Positions 40,997 to 49,126 of a DNA stretch of 52,402 bases are shown piece after piece. How positions within the stretch are numbered: position 1 is the stretch's first letter; each line of letters opens with the position of its first letter. The notes under the pieces are model-generated. The model was not told where the DNA came from and did not search any database. It worked only from the letters and a program-made list of their open reading frames with translations. The position numbers were made by a program, and so were the translations under genes. Origin of the DNA: Xanthomonas dyei (GTDB lineage Bacteria; Pseudomonadota; Gammaproteobacteria; Xanthomonadales; Xanthomonadaceae); NCBI RefSeq assembly GCF_002939865.1, contig NZ_MDEE01000036.1, positions 1-52,402 of the forward strand, given 5' to 3'.

Positions 40997-41854
40997 ATGC
41001 AGACGTCGGTCGCACGCCCAGCGTCGCCATCGCGCCGACGCGTGATGCCGGGGCTGGGCCTGAGTCTGGGCATCACCCTGACCTGGCTCGGATTGATCGT
41101 GCTGATCCCGCTGCTGGGGATCTTCATCAAGACCAGCGGCCTGGGCTGGGAAGGCTTGTGGAAGGTATGGAGCGAGCCGCGCGTGCTGTCGGCGTTGCGG
41201 GTGAGCTTCGGCACGGCCTTCGTCGCGGGCGCATTCAATGCGGTGATGGGTACCTGGGTGGCGTGGGTGTTCGTGCGTTACAGCTTTCCGGGCAAGCGCT
41301 TGTTCGATGCGGTGATCGACCTGCCGTTTGCGTTGCCGACGGCCGTGGCCGGCATTGCCTTGACCGCGCTGTACGGTGGCAACGGCTGGGTCGGGCGGTG
41401 GCTGGAGGCGATCGGCATCAAGGTTGCGTACACCCAGCTGGGCATCGTGCTGGCGCTGGTGTTCGTCGGGTTGCCGTTCGTGGTGCGGGTAGTGCAGCCG
41501 GTGCTGGCCGAAAGCGAGCGTGAGCTGGAAGCGGCCGCCGCCACGTTGGGCGCCTCGCGCTGGCAGACGGTGTGGCGGGTGGTGCTGCCGGGGTTGTGGC
41601 CGGCGGTGCTGACCGGGTTTGCACTGGCGTTTGCGCGCGGGGTGGGCGAGTACGGCTCGGTGATCTTCATCGCCGGCAACCTGCCCAATTCCACCGAGAT
41701 CGCGCCGCTGCTGATCACCATCCGGCTGGAAGAATTCGACTATGCCGGTGCCACCGCAATCGCAGCGGCAATGCTGTTGCTGTCGTTCGTGATGCTGCTG
41801 CTGGTCAACACGCTGCAGGCACGCCTGTTGCGCTATCAACGGAGGCCCGCATGA
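40997..41854 (+). CDS. cysT: Sulfate/thiosulfate ABC transporter permease CysT
   Basis: The 285-residue permease has about six membrane helices. The EAA-type cytoplasmic loop [27 protein letters not shown] (quoted in part: [18 protein letters not shown]) contacts the CysA ATPase. It starts 2 nt after the binding-protein stop. A second in-frame ATG at 41045 (MPGLGLSL) could also serve. The stop overlaps the cysW start (ATGA). With CysW it forms the inner-membrane channel. Confidence 0.94.
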   Translation: MQTSVARPASPSRRRVMPGLGLSLGITLTWLGLIVLIPLLGIFIKTSGLGWEGLWKVWSEPRVLSALRVSFGTAFVAGAFNAVMGTWVAWVFVRYSFPGKRLFDAVIDLPFALPTAVAGIALTALYGGNGWVGRWLEAIGIKVAYTQLGIVLALVFVGLPFVVRVVQPVLAESERELEAAAATLGASRWQTVWRVVLPGLWPAVLTGFALAFARGVGEYGSVIFIAGNLPNSTEIAPLLITIRLEEFDYAGATAIAAAMLLLSFVMLLLVNTLQARLLRYQRRPA

Positions 41855-42804
41855 GCGATGCTGTTTCATCGCTGCCTTCCATAGTGCAGACCCGCGCGAT
41901 GACCGAGCAGGCACGCCGCATCACCGATTCGGCCACCAACGAGCCGCGCTGGGTGCAGTGGCTGATGATTCTGGGGGCGCTGGTCTTTCTGCTGGCGTTC
42001 TTGCTGCTGCCGCTGGTGCTGGTATTTGCCGAAGCGCTGCGCGGCGGCTGGGAAGTGTTTTTGCGCGCGGTGGTCGACCCGGATGCGTTGTCGGCGATCA
42101 AGCTGACGCTGCTGGTGACGGCGATCGTGTTGCCGTTGAACCTGATCTTCGGCGTTGCCGCCGCGTGGGCCATCAGCAAACATCAGTTCTGGGGCAAACG
42201 CCTGCTGGTCAGTCTGATCGACCTGCCGTTCTCGGTTTCGCCGGTAGTGGCGGGCTTGATCTTCGTGCTGATCTTCGGCCGCAGCGGTTGGGCCTGGCCG
42301 TTGATCGACGAAGGGTGGCGGGTGCAGTTGCCGGCCTTGGGCGAGCTGGTGATCCAGCTGCCGCGGATCGTGTTCGCGCTGCCGGGCATCGTGCTGGCGA
42401 CGACTTTTGTCACCTTCCCGTTCATTGCGCGCGAGTTGATGCCGCTGATGGAGCAGCAGGGCAGCGACGAAGAACTGGCCGCGCTGAGTCTGGGTGCGAA
42501 TGGCTGGCAGATGTTCTGGCGCGTGACCTTGCCCAATATCCGCTGGGGCCTGTTGTATGGCGTGCTGCTGTGCGCGGCGCGCGCGATGGGCGAGTTCGGC
42601 GCGGTGTCGGTGGTGTCCGGGCATATCCGCGGGCGCACCAATACGCTGCCGCTGCATGTGGAAATTCTTTACAACGAATACGCCTACAGCGCCGCGTTCG
42701 CGTGCGCGTCGCTGCTGGCCTTGACCGCGCTGCTGACGCTGGCGCTGAAGACGTATCTGGAATGGCGGCACGGCGATTCGCTGGCCGCCAACCACCGCCA
42801 TTGA
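41851..42804 (+). CDS. cysW: Sulfate/thiosulfate ABC transporter permease CysW
   Basis: The 317-residue permease has six membrane segments. The EAA loop [27 protein letters not shown] (quoted in part: [19 protein letters not shown]) lies near residue 205. It pairs with CysT. The ATG at 41851 overlaps the cysT stop and has GGAGG at 41841-41845. An N-terminal hydrophilic stretch of about 35 residues is longer than in E. coli CysW. The cysA start follows after 7 nt. Confidence 0.94.
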   Translation: MSDAVSSLPSIVQTRAMTEQARRITDSATNEPRWVQWLMILGALVFLLAFLLLPLVLVFAEALRGGWEVFLRAVVDPDALSAIKLTLLVTAIVLPLNLIFGVAAAWAISKHQFWGKRLLVSLIDLPFSVSPVVAGLIFVLIFGRSGWAWPLIDEGWRVQLPALGELVIQLPRIVFALPGIVLATTFVTFPFIARELMPLMEQQGSDEELAALSLGANGWQMFWRVTLPNIRWGLLYGVLLCAARAMGEFGAVSVVSGHIRGRTNTLPLHVEILYNEYAYSAAFACASLLALTALLTLALKTYLEWRHGDSLAANHRH

Positions 42805-42811
42805 GGTGACC

Positions 42812-43843
42812 ATGGGCATCCGCATCCACCGCCTGCGCAAGCAGTTCGAGACCTTTACCGCCTTGGACGACATCACCCTGGATGTGCGTCAGGGCGAGTT
42901 GCTGGCCTTGCTCGGCCCCTCGGGCTCGGGCAAGACCACGCTGCTGCGGATCATGGCCGGGCTGGAGCATGCCGATGGCGGGCAGGTGCTGTTCGGCGAT
43001 GAAGACGCCACGCGCATGAGCGTGCAGTCGCGCCGGGTCGGCTTCGTGTTTCAGCACTATGCGTTGTTCAAGCATATGGACGTGTTCGAGAACATCGCTT
43101 TCGGGCTGCGGGTGCGCCGCGGCAACGAGCGCTGGGCCGAAGCGCGTATCCGTGCGCGTGTGGAAGAACTGCTGGCGCTGGTGCAATTGCAGGGCCTGGA
43201 GCAGCGCTATCCCACCCAGCTCTCGGGTGGGCAGCGGCAGCGGGTGGCACTGGCGCGTGCGCTGGCGATCGAGCCGCGCGTGCTGCTGCTGGACGAGCCG
43301 TTCGGCGCGCTGGATGCGCAGGTGCGCCGCGATCTGCGGCGCTGGCTGCGCGCGCTGCACGAACAGACCGGTCTGACCACGGTGTTCGTGACTCATGATC
43401 AGGAAGAAGCGCTGGAACTGGCCGACCGTGTCGCCATCCTCAACCGTGGCCGCATCGAGCAACTCGACACCCCGGCGATGATCTACGACAAACCGGCTTC
43501 GCCGTTCGTGTATTCGTTCGTGGGTGCGGTGAACCGCATTCCCGGTGTGCTGGCGCAAGGGCAGATCCAGGTCGCAGGCCACGCGTTGCCGGCAGCCAAC
43601 GCCGCACTGGCCGCCGGCCCGGTCGAGGTGTACGTGCGTCCGGAAGATCTGGTGCCCGACGACGCCGGCTGGCCGGCCACGGTGGCCTGGTCGCAGCGTA
43701 GTGGGGCGCGCCTGCGCCTGCGTGCCACGCTGCAGCCGGCCGGCAACGAGGTGGAAGTGGAACTACCGGCCTCAGCAGGAAGCTTCGAGCCCGGTCAGCA
43801 GCTGCGACTGGCCGCACGGCACTACGGCGTGTTTCCAGCCTGA
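42812..43843 (+). CDS. cysA: Sulfate/thiosulfate import ATP-binding protein CysA
   Basis: The 343-residue ABC ATPase has Walker [11 protein letters not shown] (35-44), the ABC signature [15 protein letters not shown], Walker [13 protein letters not shown] and the switch His in [14 protein letters not shown]-terminal TOBE-like domain (about 235-343) is the regulatory part seen in CysA proteins. It powers sulfate import. The ATG at 42812 is preceded by GAGGTGA. It ends the operon; no strong terminator was found before the porin gene. Confidence 0.96.
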   Translation: MGIRIHRLRKQFETFTALDDITLDVRQGELLALLGPSGSGKTTLLRIMAGLEHADGGQVLFGDEDATRMSVQSRRVGFVFQHYALFKHMDVFENIAFGLRVRRGNERWAEARIRARVEELLALVQLQGLEQRYPTQLSGGQRQRVALARALAIEPRVLLLDEPFGALDAQVRRDLRRWLRALHEQTGLTTVFVTHDQEEALELADRVAILNRGRIEQLDTPAMIYDKPASPFVYSFVGAVNRIPGVLAQGQIQVAGHALPAANAALAAGPVEVYVRPEDLVPDDAGWPATVAWSQRSGARLRLRATLQPAGNEVEVELPASAGSFEPGQQLRLAARHYGVFPA

Positions 43844-44042
43844 TGCAGGCAGGTGGGCGACGCACTGGGTCTGGGCAAGCGATCGCTACCGACGATTCGC
43901 CAGAGGAGCCCTGCTACGGTTGGTGCGAATCCTCACTTCCCATTCCGCACTCTCCGCCATCAAGATTCGGCGCAATCGGTCGATGAGACGGAGATATGAT
44001 CAGCGCATCGCCTCTGCGGATGTGCGCTGGATCAAGCGAGCG

Positions 44043-44058
44043 TGGCGTATATGTTGCG
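44043..44058 (+). promoter_or_regulatory. Sigma-54-type promoter candidate
   Basis: TGGCGTATATGTTGCG matches the -24/-12 core TGGC-N7-TTGC with exact spacing. It ends 77 nt before the Gcw_chp porin start. The base after TTGC is G rather than A or T. Enhancer sites were not identified. Confidence 0.45.
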
Positions 44059-44135
44059 CTGCAATGACAGTTGGACTAAGAAGTCTGTGCAGTCTTCGCT
44101 CGCCAACCGACCGCCCATCGTTTCAGGAGATGCCC

Positions 44136-44855
44136 ATGAAGCCTTCCCCGCTCGCTTGTTGTCTGTCGTCGTTGCTGCTGTTGGGTGCGGTGCCGTTTGC
44201 ACAGGCGCAGGACGAAGAAGCGCCCGCGTCGCCGCTCAGCGGCACGTTTGCGGTGACCAGCGATTACCTGTTCCGCGGTATCTCGCAGACCAACGAAGAG
44301 CCCGCGTTTCAGGCCGGGCTGACCTACAAATTGCCGTACGGGTTCTACGTCGGCACCTGGGCCTCCAATGTCGATTTCGGCGCTGGCGATCCGGATTGGG
44401 AAGTGGACGGTTTTGTCGGCTACAACACCGATCTGAGCACCAATTTCAATCTCGATGTGATGGTGAACCGCTACCAGTACCTGGGCGCGGGCGCTTCCAA
44501 CTACGCCGAGCTGATCACCAAAACCACGTTCCTGAAGACCTACAGCCTGACCGTTGCCTACACCAACGATCTGTATGGCACCGACACCGATGGGTATTAC
44601 TACGCGCTGGATGCCAACTGGGCGTTGCCGCATGACTTCACCGTTGGCGCGCATGCCGGGCACAGCATTTACACCTCGGCGCTCAGCCAGGTGGACCACG
44701 ACTACAACGACTTCGGCGTGAACGTGGGCAAGACCTTCGGCCCGCTGGGTCTGACCGTGGGCTATTACGACACCAGCGAAGCGGCCGAATTCGGCTTCGG
44801 GCGGCAAAATTCGCAGAATCATCTGGTGGCGACCGCCACCGTCACCTGGCCGTGA
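44136..44855 (+). CDS. Gcw_chp (TorF-like) family outer-membrane porin
   Basis: The 239-residue protein has a signal peptide (cleavage after AQA, about 24) and a beta-barrel-like body with alternating aromatic residues. The opening LSGTFAVTSDYLFRGISQTNEEPAFQ is the hallmark of this proteobacterial family (quoted in part: FAVTSDYLFRGISQT), and the protein ends in TVTWP. Members are thought to be porins; the solute is unknown. CAGGAG lies 7 nt before the ATG at 44136. A sigma-54-like site upstream suggests control by nitrogen or a similar signal. It follows cysA by 292 nt. Confidence 0.85.
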   Translation: MKPSPLACCLSSLLLLGAVPFAQAQDEEAPASPLSGTFAVTSDYLFRGISQTNEEPAFQAGLTYKLPYGFYVGTWASNVDFGAGDPDWEVDGFVGYNTDLSTNFNLDVMVNRYQYLGAGASNYAELITKTTFLKTYSLTVAYTNDLYGTDTDGYYYALDANWALPHDFTVGAHAGHSIYTSALSQVDHDYNDFGVNVGKTFGPLGLTVGYYDTSEAAEFGFGRQNSQNHLVATATVTWP

Positions 44856-44945
44856 GTGCGATGCGTTAGACGCGTGGCTGGTGCATGCGTGGCGGGCGAT
44901 GACTGCCACGCGTGATGCAGCTGTCTGACATCGAACACGCGACAT

Positions 44946-44973
44946 GCAAAAGGCGCCTTGCGGCGCCTTTTGC
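44946..44973. terminator. Bidirectional terminator between the porin and tdh
   Basis: GCAAAAGGCGCC pairs perfectly with GGCGCCTTTTGC around TTGC. The A run on one side and T run on the other allow it to serve both convergent genes; the tdh stop lies 20 nt away. Confidence 0.85.
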
Positions 44974-44992
44974 GTTGCTCACTGCCGGTCGG

Positions 44993-46015
44993 TCAGTTCC
45001 AGCTCAACACGACCTTGCCGGCCTTGCCTTCTTCCATCAGGTCGAAGCCTTTCTGGAAGTCGTCGATCGGCAGTTGATGCGTCAGCACTTTTTGCAGCGG
45101 GAAACCCGATAGCACCAGCTGGGTCATTTTGTACCAGGTCTCGTACATCTTGCGGCCGTAGATGCCCTGCACGGTGAGGCCCTTGAAGATGATCTTGTCC
45201 CAGTCGCAGCCGGCGCCGCGCGGCATGATGCCGAGCATGGCGATCTTGCCGCCGTGGTACATGCAATCGAGCATGTCGTTGAACGCGCGCGGGTTGCCGC
45301 TCATTTCCAGGCCCACGTCGAAGCCTTCCATATGCAGGTCCTTCATCACCTCCTTCAACGAGGTGTTGGACACGTTGACCACGCGCGTGGCGCCCATGTC
45401 GGCGGCGAGCTTCAGGCGGAAATCGTTGACGTCGGTGACCACCACGTTGCGCGCACCGATGTGCTTGCAGATGCCGGCGGCAATGATGCCGATCGGGCCG
45501 GCGCCGGTGATCAGCACGTCTTCGCCGATGACATCGAACTCCAGCGCGCAATGCGCGGCGTTGCCGTACGGGTCGAAGAACGCGGCCAGCTCGGAGGGGA
45601 TCTGGTCCGGGATCGGCCACAGGTTGGACGCCGGCATCACCATGTATTCGGCGAATGCGCCGTTGACGTTGACGCCGATGCCCACCGTGTTGGGGCACAG
45701 GTGCGGGCGGCCACCACGGCAGTTGCGGCAATGACCGCAGACGATGTGGCCTTCGGCCGAGACGCGCTGGCCGACCTGGTAACCGGTGACCGCCGAACCG
45801 AGCTCGGCCACACGGCCGACAAACTCATGGCCGATGGTCAGGCCGGGCGTGATGGTACGCTGGCTCCATTCGTCCCACAGGTAGATGTGCAGATCGGTGC
45901 CGCAAATGGCGGTCTTTTCCAGCTTGATCAGCACCTCGTTGGGGCCAGGCGTGGGCACGGGAACCTGCTCCATCCAGATGCCTTTGTTCGCTTCGCGCTT
46001 GACCAGCGCCTTCAT
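44993..46015 (-). CDS. tdh: L-threonine 3-dehydrogenase
   Basis: The 340-residue zinc enzyme oxidises threonine to 2-amino-3-ketobutyrate with NAD. Catalytic zinc ligands are Cys38 (ICGTD), His63 and Glu64 (GHEF). The structural zinc site is Cys93, Cys96, Cys99 and Cys107. The Rossmann motif [12 protein letters not shown] follows. The start is [10 protein letters not shown] at 46015; an ATG at 46027 would add four residues and neither has a clear Shine-Dalgarno. Kbl, the next enzyme, lies 5 kb downstream on the same strand. Confidence 0.95.
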   Translation of the reverse strand: MKALVKREANKGIWMEQVPVPTPGPNEVLIKLEKTAICGTDLHIYLWDEWSQRTITPGLTIGHEFVGRVAELGSAVTGYQVGQRVSAEGHIVCGHCRNCRGGRPHLCPNTVGIGVNVNGAFAEYMVMPASNLWPIPDQIPSELAAFFDPYGNAAHCALEFDVIGEDVLITGAGPIGIIAAGICKHIGARNVVVTDVNDFRLKLAADMGATRVVNVSNTSLKEVMKDLHMEGFDVGLEMSGNPRAFNDMLDCMYHGGKIAMLGIMPRGAGCDWDKIIFKGLTVQGIYGRKMYETWYKMTQLVLSGFPLQKVLTHQLPIDDFQKGFDLMEEGKAGKVVLSWN

Positions 46016-46198
46016 CGTCTGCGCCATCTGGCGGGGCCTGCTGAGTAAAAGTAAGTTGCTGATTATATGCGGGGCGAGGTGGCTGCCATGCGGCGGTGCA
46101 AGAACCGGTCTGCAGTGATGGCTGCCGTTCGGGTGAGTGGTGGCGAGGGCGGCGCTGGATGGGCGGGGGCCGCATGCGTGGGTTGGCTGACCACTGCT

Positions 46199-46244
46199 GC
46201 CCCCATCCGCCCTGCGGGCACCTTCCCCCGCTGGCGGGGGAAGG
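46199..46244 (-). repeat. REP-like hairpin element, minus orientation
   Basis: CCTTCCCCCGC pairs perfectly with GCGGGGGAAGG (46221-46244, 2-nt loop), and a small GCCC/GGGC stem (46209-46219) and a CCATCC tail lie to the left. Read on the minus strand it has the same parts in the same order as the copy at 46436. Confidence 0.65.
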
Positions 46245-46287
46245 GCGGGGATGCCAGAGAAGCAGAGCACGACGAGAAAACGAATAC

Positions 46288-46375
46288 GTCGACAAGTCGA
46301 CAAGGCCAGAAGGCCCGCAGGCGAGAGGGCCAGGAGGCGATAAGGCGAGAGGGCGAGAGGGCGACAAGGCGAGAA
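46288..46375. repeat. Degenerate octamer tandem array (11 units)
   Basis: Eleven consecutive 8-nt units fit the pattern G-K-C-S-N-N-N-R, with GGCGAGAG, GGCGAGAA, GGCGACAA and GTCGACAA as the main variants. The units are exactly in phase without insertion. The plus strand is purine-rich. The array lies between two REP-like elements. Confidence 0.8.
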
Positions 46376-46435
46376 GGATTGTGTCGGGATAGGCAGCGGC
46401 GGATCTGCGCAAGACGCCAGGCGATCGTTCGCATG

Positions 46436-46485
46436 CCTTCTCCCGCGTGCGGGAGAAGGTGGCGCGCAGCGCCGGATGAGGGGTG
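46436..46485 (+). repeat. REP-like hairpin element, plus orientation
   Basis: CCTTCTCCCGC pairs perfectly with GCGGGAGAAGG (46436-46459, loop GT), followed by TG, a second stem GGCGC/GCGCC (46461-46473) and GGATGAGGGG. Such two-stem elements are familiar in xanthomonad intergenic regions. Confidence 0.7.
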
Positions 46486-46600
46486 CCTCACCCACCGAGG
46501 CAGTCAGCGACCCAAGCGCTTTTCCATGCGCTCCTCGCTTGGCGCCCGTCTTCTTACCCCAACCTCTTCCCCAGCGGGAGAGCGGCGATTGCAAGGCTGC

Positions 46601-48931
46601 TCAGAACTTCACGTCCAGACTCATGAAGTACTGGCGGGGGGCGCCGACCACCATGGTCTGGTTGTAGCCATCCGGATCGGAGGCGACATAGCCGTTGGTG
46701 CCGGTGCTGGCGAAGTAGCGCTTGTCGGTGAGGTTGGTGATATTGAGCGCCAGCGCGATATCCGCCACGCCGCCGACGCGACCGAAGTCGTAGCGCGCAC
46801 CGGCGTTGAACAGCCAGTACGAGGGCACCTGCGAATCGTTGAGAAAGGTGATGTAGCGCTTGTCGACATACTTGCCGTCCAGATCCAGGCGCAGGTTGCC
46901 CAGCTGGTAGCTGGCGCTGGAAGAGAACATCAGCGCCGGGATGCCAACCACGTCCTTGCCCGAGGTCGCCACCACGCCGTTGTTGAGGTAATTGTCCTGA
47001 TAGCGCGAGCGATTCCACGACAGCGAGTTCAACCAGCTCAGGCCGTCAGTCGGGCGCCACATCACCGCCAGATCCGCACCGGCGCTATGCACCGCGCCGA
47101 CATTGCTCAGGATCGATGCACAGGTCTGCACCGCGCTGCACGGCGAGGTGGTCAGCAGACGGTTGGAGAACTTGGTGAAGTAGGCATCGGCCGAGAGCTG
47201 GAACTGCTCGTCCTGCATGCGGTAGCCCATCTGCACGGTTTGCGACTCTTCCGGCTCCAGCGTGGAGCGGCTGCGATCGAACGCGGCCTGCGAGGTGGCG
47301 AACGGGGTGAACCCGAAGGCGGCGATGTTCTTGCTGTAGGACGCGTAGATGTCCTGCCGTTCGTCGAGTTTGTAGTTCACGCCGACTTGCGGCAGAAAGC
47401 TGTCTTCGGCACGGATGCGGCCTTGCGCCAGTGATGTGGTGGGCACCAGCGATTGCGCGCGCGTAGTGGTGTTGAGCGCTTTTGCGCCGTAGTTCAACGT
47501 CAGGCGGTCATCGAGCAAACGCACGGTGTCCTGCACGTAGAGCATGCGGGTCTGGGTGGTGTAGCGCTGCAGAAAGTCGCGGCGGAAGGGAGTCTGCGCT
47601 TCGTACACGTTGTACAGCGAGGTGTAGCCCTCGTTGCCGAGCGCGAAGTAGTTGCGGCCCTGCGTGGTGCGCGCATTTTCCGCCCACACGCCGGCTTCCA
47701 GATCGTGAGCGCCCCACGACCACTTCACTGCGCTGGTACCGCCGAAACGGTCCAGGCCATAGTCGGTGGTGCGCATCGACACCGGAATCTGCGCCGAGGT
47801 GACGACATACGGCGTGACCCATTGCCCTTCGCCGCGATTGGCGTGGTAATAGCCGGTGGCATCCAACGTGACACCGCCGAACACGAACGTGCCCGACAGG
47901 CCGGCAAGATTGTCGCGGCGCAGGCCGCCGCCGGCGTAATAACTGGCATCGAGCCAGCTGTAATCGCTGGGCAACCCAGCCAGCGATTGCGGGTAACCGT
48001 TGGCCACGCCGCTGGTGGCGCCGGTGGTCTGGTAGGCGCGCGCCATCTGCACGGCGGTGGCCCAATCCGGTTGCAGGTAGTCGTAGTCCCAGCCCAGTGC
48101 GCGCTGGCTGGTCAACGACAGATCCATGTAGTCGTATTCCTTGCGCCGTGAGGTATCCAGGAACAGGCTCAGACGATTGCCGTCGCCCCATTGGTACACG
48201 GTCTTGAGGTTGGCCTGTTCGGATTGCTGATCGCCGAAGCCTTTCCACTTGTCGGTAGTGGCATTGGCGTAGGACAGATACGCCGACAAGCCATCGCGAT
48301 CGCCGGTATCGGCGCGCACAAAGGTACGTCGCGTGGCATCGCTGCCCACCGTCTGCACCAGCCGCGCGCCGGGCGTGGTCTGCGGGTCGGCGGAGTAGAA
48401 CTGCATGGTGCCGCCGAGGTTGGTGTTGGACGCGGTGCCGAGTGCGCCGGCGCCTTGTGCGATCTCTACCGAACCGAGGTTTTCGGAAATGATGGCGCGG
48501 GTGATGTGCAGGCCGTTGGTGACGCCGTAACTCATGTTGCCCAGCGGAATGCCGTCGAGCGTGTAGCCCAGGCGGCTCTGGTCGAAGCCATGCAAGGTGA
48601 CCTGCGTGGACCACTCGTAGGTGCCGAACGGATCGGCGGACTGGAACTGCACGCCGGGCAGTTTTTCCACCGCTTTGAAGGCGCTGCTGCCTGGCGTCAG
48701 CTGATCGATATCCTGCCGGCTGATGCGCTGCACCTGCCGCGTGCTGCCTTGCGAGACCACATTGATCGCATCCAGCTGAGTCGCATTGCCGGCCGCATCG
48801 GCGGGCGTTGCCGGTGCATCCGCCACGTTGGCGGGGATGGGGTCGGCAGCGTGCGCAATGACAGGAAGCAGCGCGGCGAGGGCGAGGGCGAGGGCCAGTG
48901 GCGTGACATGGAAACGACGGGCGGGAGTCAT
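46601..48931 (-). CDS. TonB-dependent outer-membrane receptor next to phospholipase C
   Basis: The 776-residue protein has a signal peptide (cleavage near AHA, 28), a TonB-box-like LDAINVVSQG (about 56-65), a plug domain (FGTYEWSTQVTLHGFDQ, GYTLDGIPLG) and a large barrel ending with the aromatic C-terminus SLDVKF. The start at 48931 opens the signal peptide. It is divergent from a Tat-exported phospholipase C gene, and the shared gap has PhoB-box candidates in both directions, so it may import a phosphorus compound or a metal under phosphate stress. The substrate is inferred only from context. Confidence 0.88.
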   Translation of the reverse strand: MTPARRFHVTPLALALALAALLPVIAHAADPIPANVADAPATPADAAGNATQLDAINVVSQGSTRQVQRISRQDIDQLTPGSSAFKAVEKLPGVQFQSADPFGTYEWSTQVTLHGFDQSRLGYTLDGIPLGNMSYGVTNGLHITRAIISENLGSVEIAQGAGALGTASNTNLGGTMQFYSADPQTTPGARLVQTVGSDATRRTFVRADTGDRDGLSAYLSYANATTDKWKGFGDQQSEQANLKTVYQWGDGNRLSLFLDTSRRKEYDYMDLSLTSQRALGWDYDYLQPDWATAVQMARAYQTTGATSGVANGYPQSLAGLPSDYSWLDASYYAGGGLRRDNLAGLSGTFVFGGVTLDATGYYHANRGEGQWVTPYVVTSAQIPVSMRTTDYGLDRFGGTSAVKWSWGAHDLEAGVWAENARTTQGRNYFALGNEGYTSLYNVYEAQTPFRRDFLQRYTTQTRMLYVQDTVRLLDDRLTLNYGAKALNTTTRAQSLVPTTSLAQGRIRAEDSFLPQVGVNYKLDERQDIYASYSKNIAAFGFTPFATSQAAFDRSRSTLEPEESQTVQMGYRMQDEQFQLSADAYFTKFSNRLLTTSPCSAVQTCASILSNVGAVHSAGADLAVMWRPTDGLSWLNSLSWNRSRYQDNYLNNGVVATSGKDVVGIPALMFSSSASYQLGNLRLDLDGKYVDKRYITFLNDSQVPSYWLFNAGARYDFGRVGGVADIALALNITNLTDKRYFASTGTNGYVASDPDGYNQTMVVGAPRQYFMSLDVKF

Positions 48932-49012
48932 GGGGGAGTCCTGTTCGAGCACGGCTGAGGGCGGACGCACGGCGCAAGACCGGCGTTTCGCGACGCAGGG
49001 TGTCAATGGCTC

Positions 49013-49030
49013 ATGAAACATTGATGACGG
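49013..49030 (-). promoter_or_regulatory. Candidate PhoB box facing the TonB receptor
   Basis: On the minus strand it reads CCGTCATCAATGTTTCAT: two CTGTCAT-like 7-mers (6/7 and 5/7 matches) around a 4-nt spacer. It is weaker than the plus-strand site, and its -10 region is poor. Confidence 0.4.
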
Positions 49031-49033
49031 TGG

Positions 49034-49051
49034 CTGTCGCAAAACTGTCGC
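49034..49051 (+). promoter_or_regulatory. Candidate PhoB box of the phospholipase C gene
   Basis: CTGTCGCAAAACTGTCGC holds two identical 7-mers around AAAA, the exact 7-4-7 layout of PhoB sites; each 7-mer matches CTGTCAT at five positions. A -10-like CTATAC (49061-49066) begins about 10 nt downstream, the usual distance for PhoB-activated promoters. Confidence 0.65.
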
Positions 49052-49126
49052 GTAGCCCCGCTATACGTGTCGTGTGCGGCCGCCGTGTGCGTTGCGCGCC
49101 ACCGACTTTTGCAGGTTTTTTTCGTC

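Noticed and set aside
46288..46375. CRISPR array
   Set aside because: Units are 8 nt and contiguous, without spacers, and no cas gene is present.
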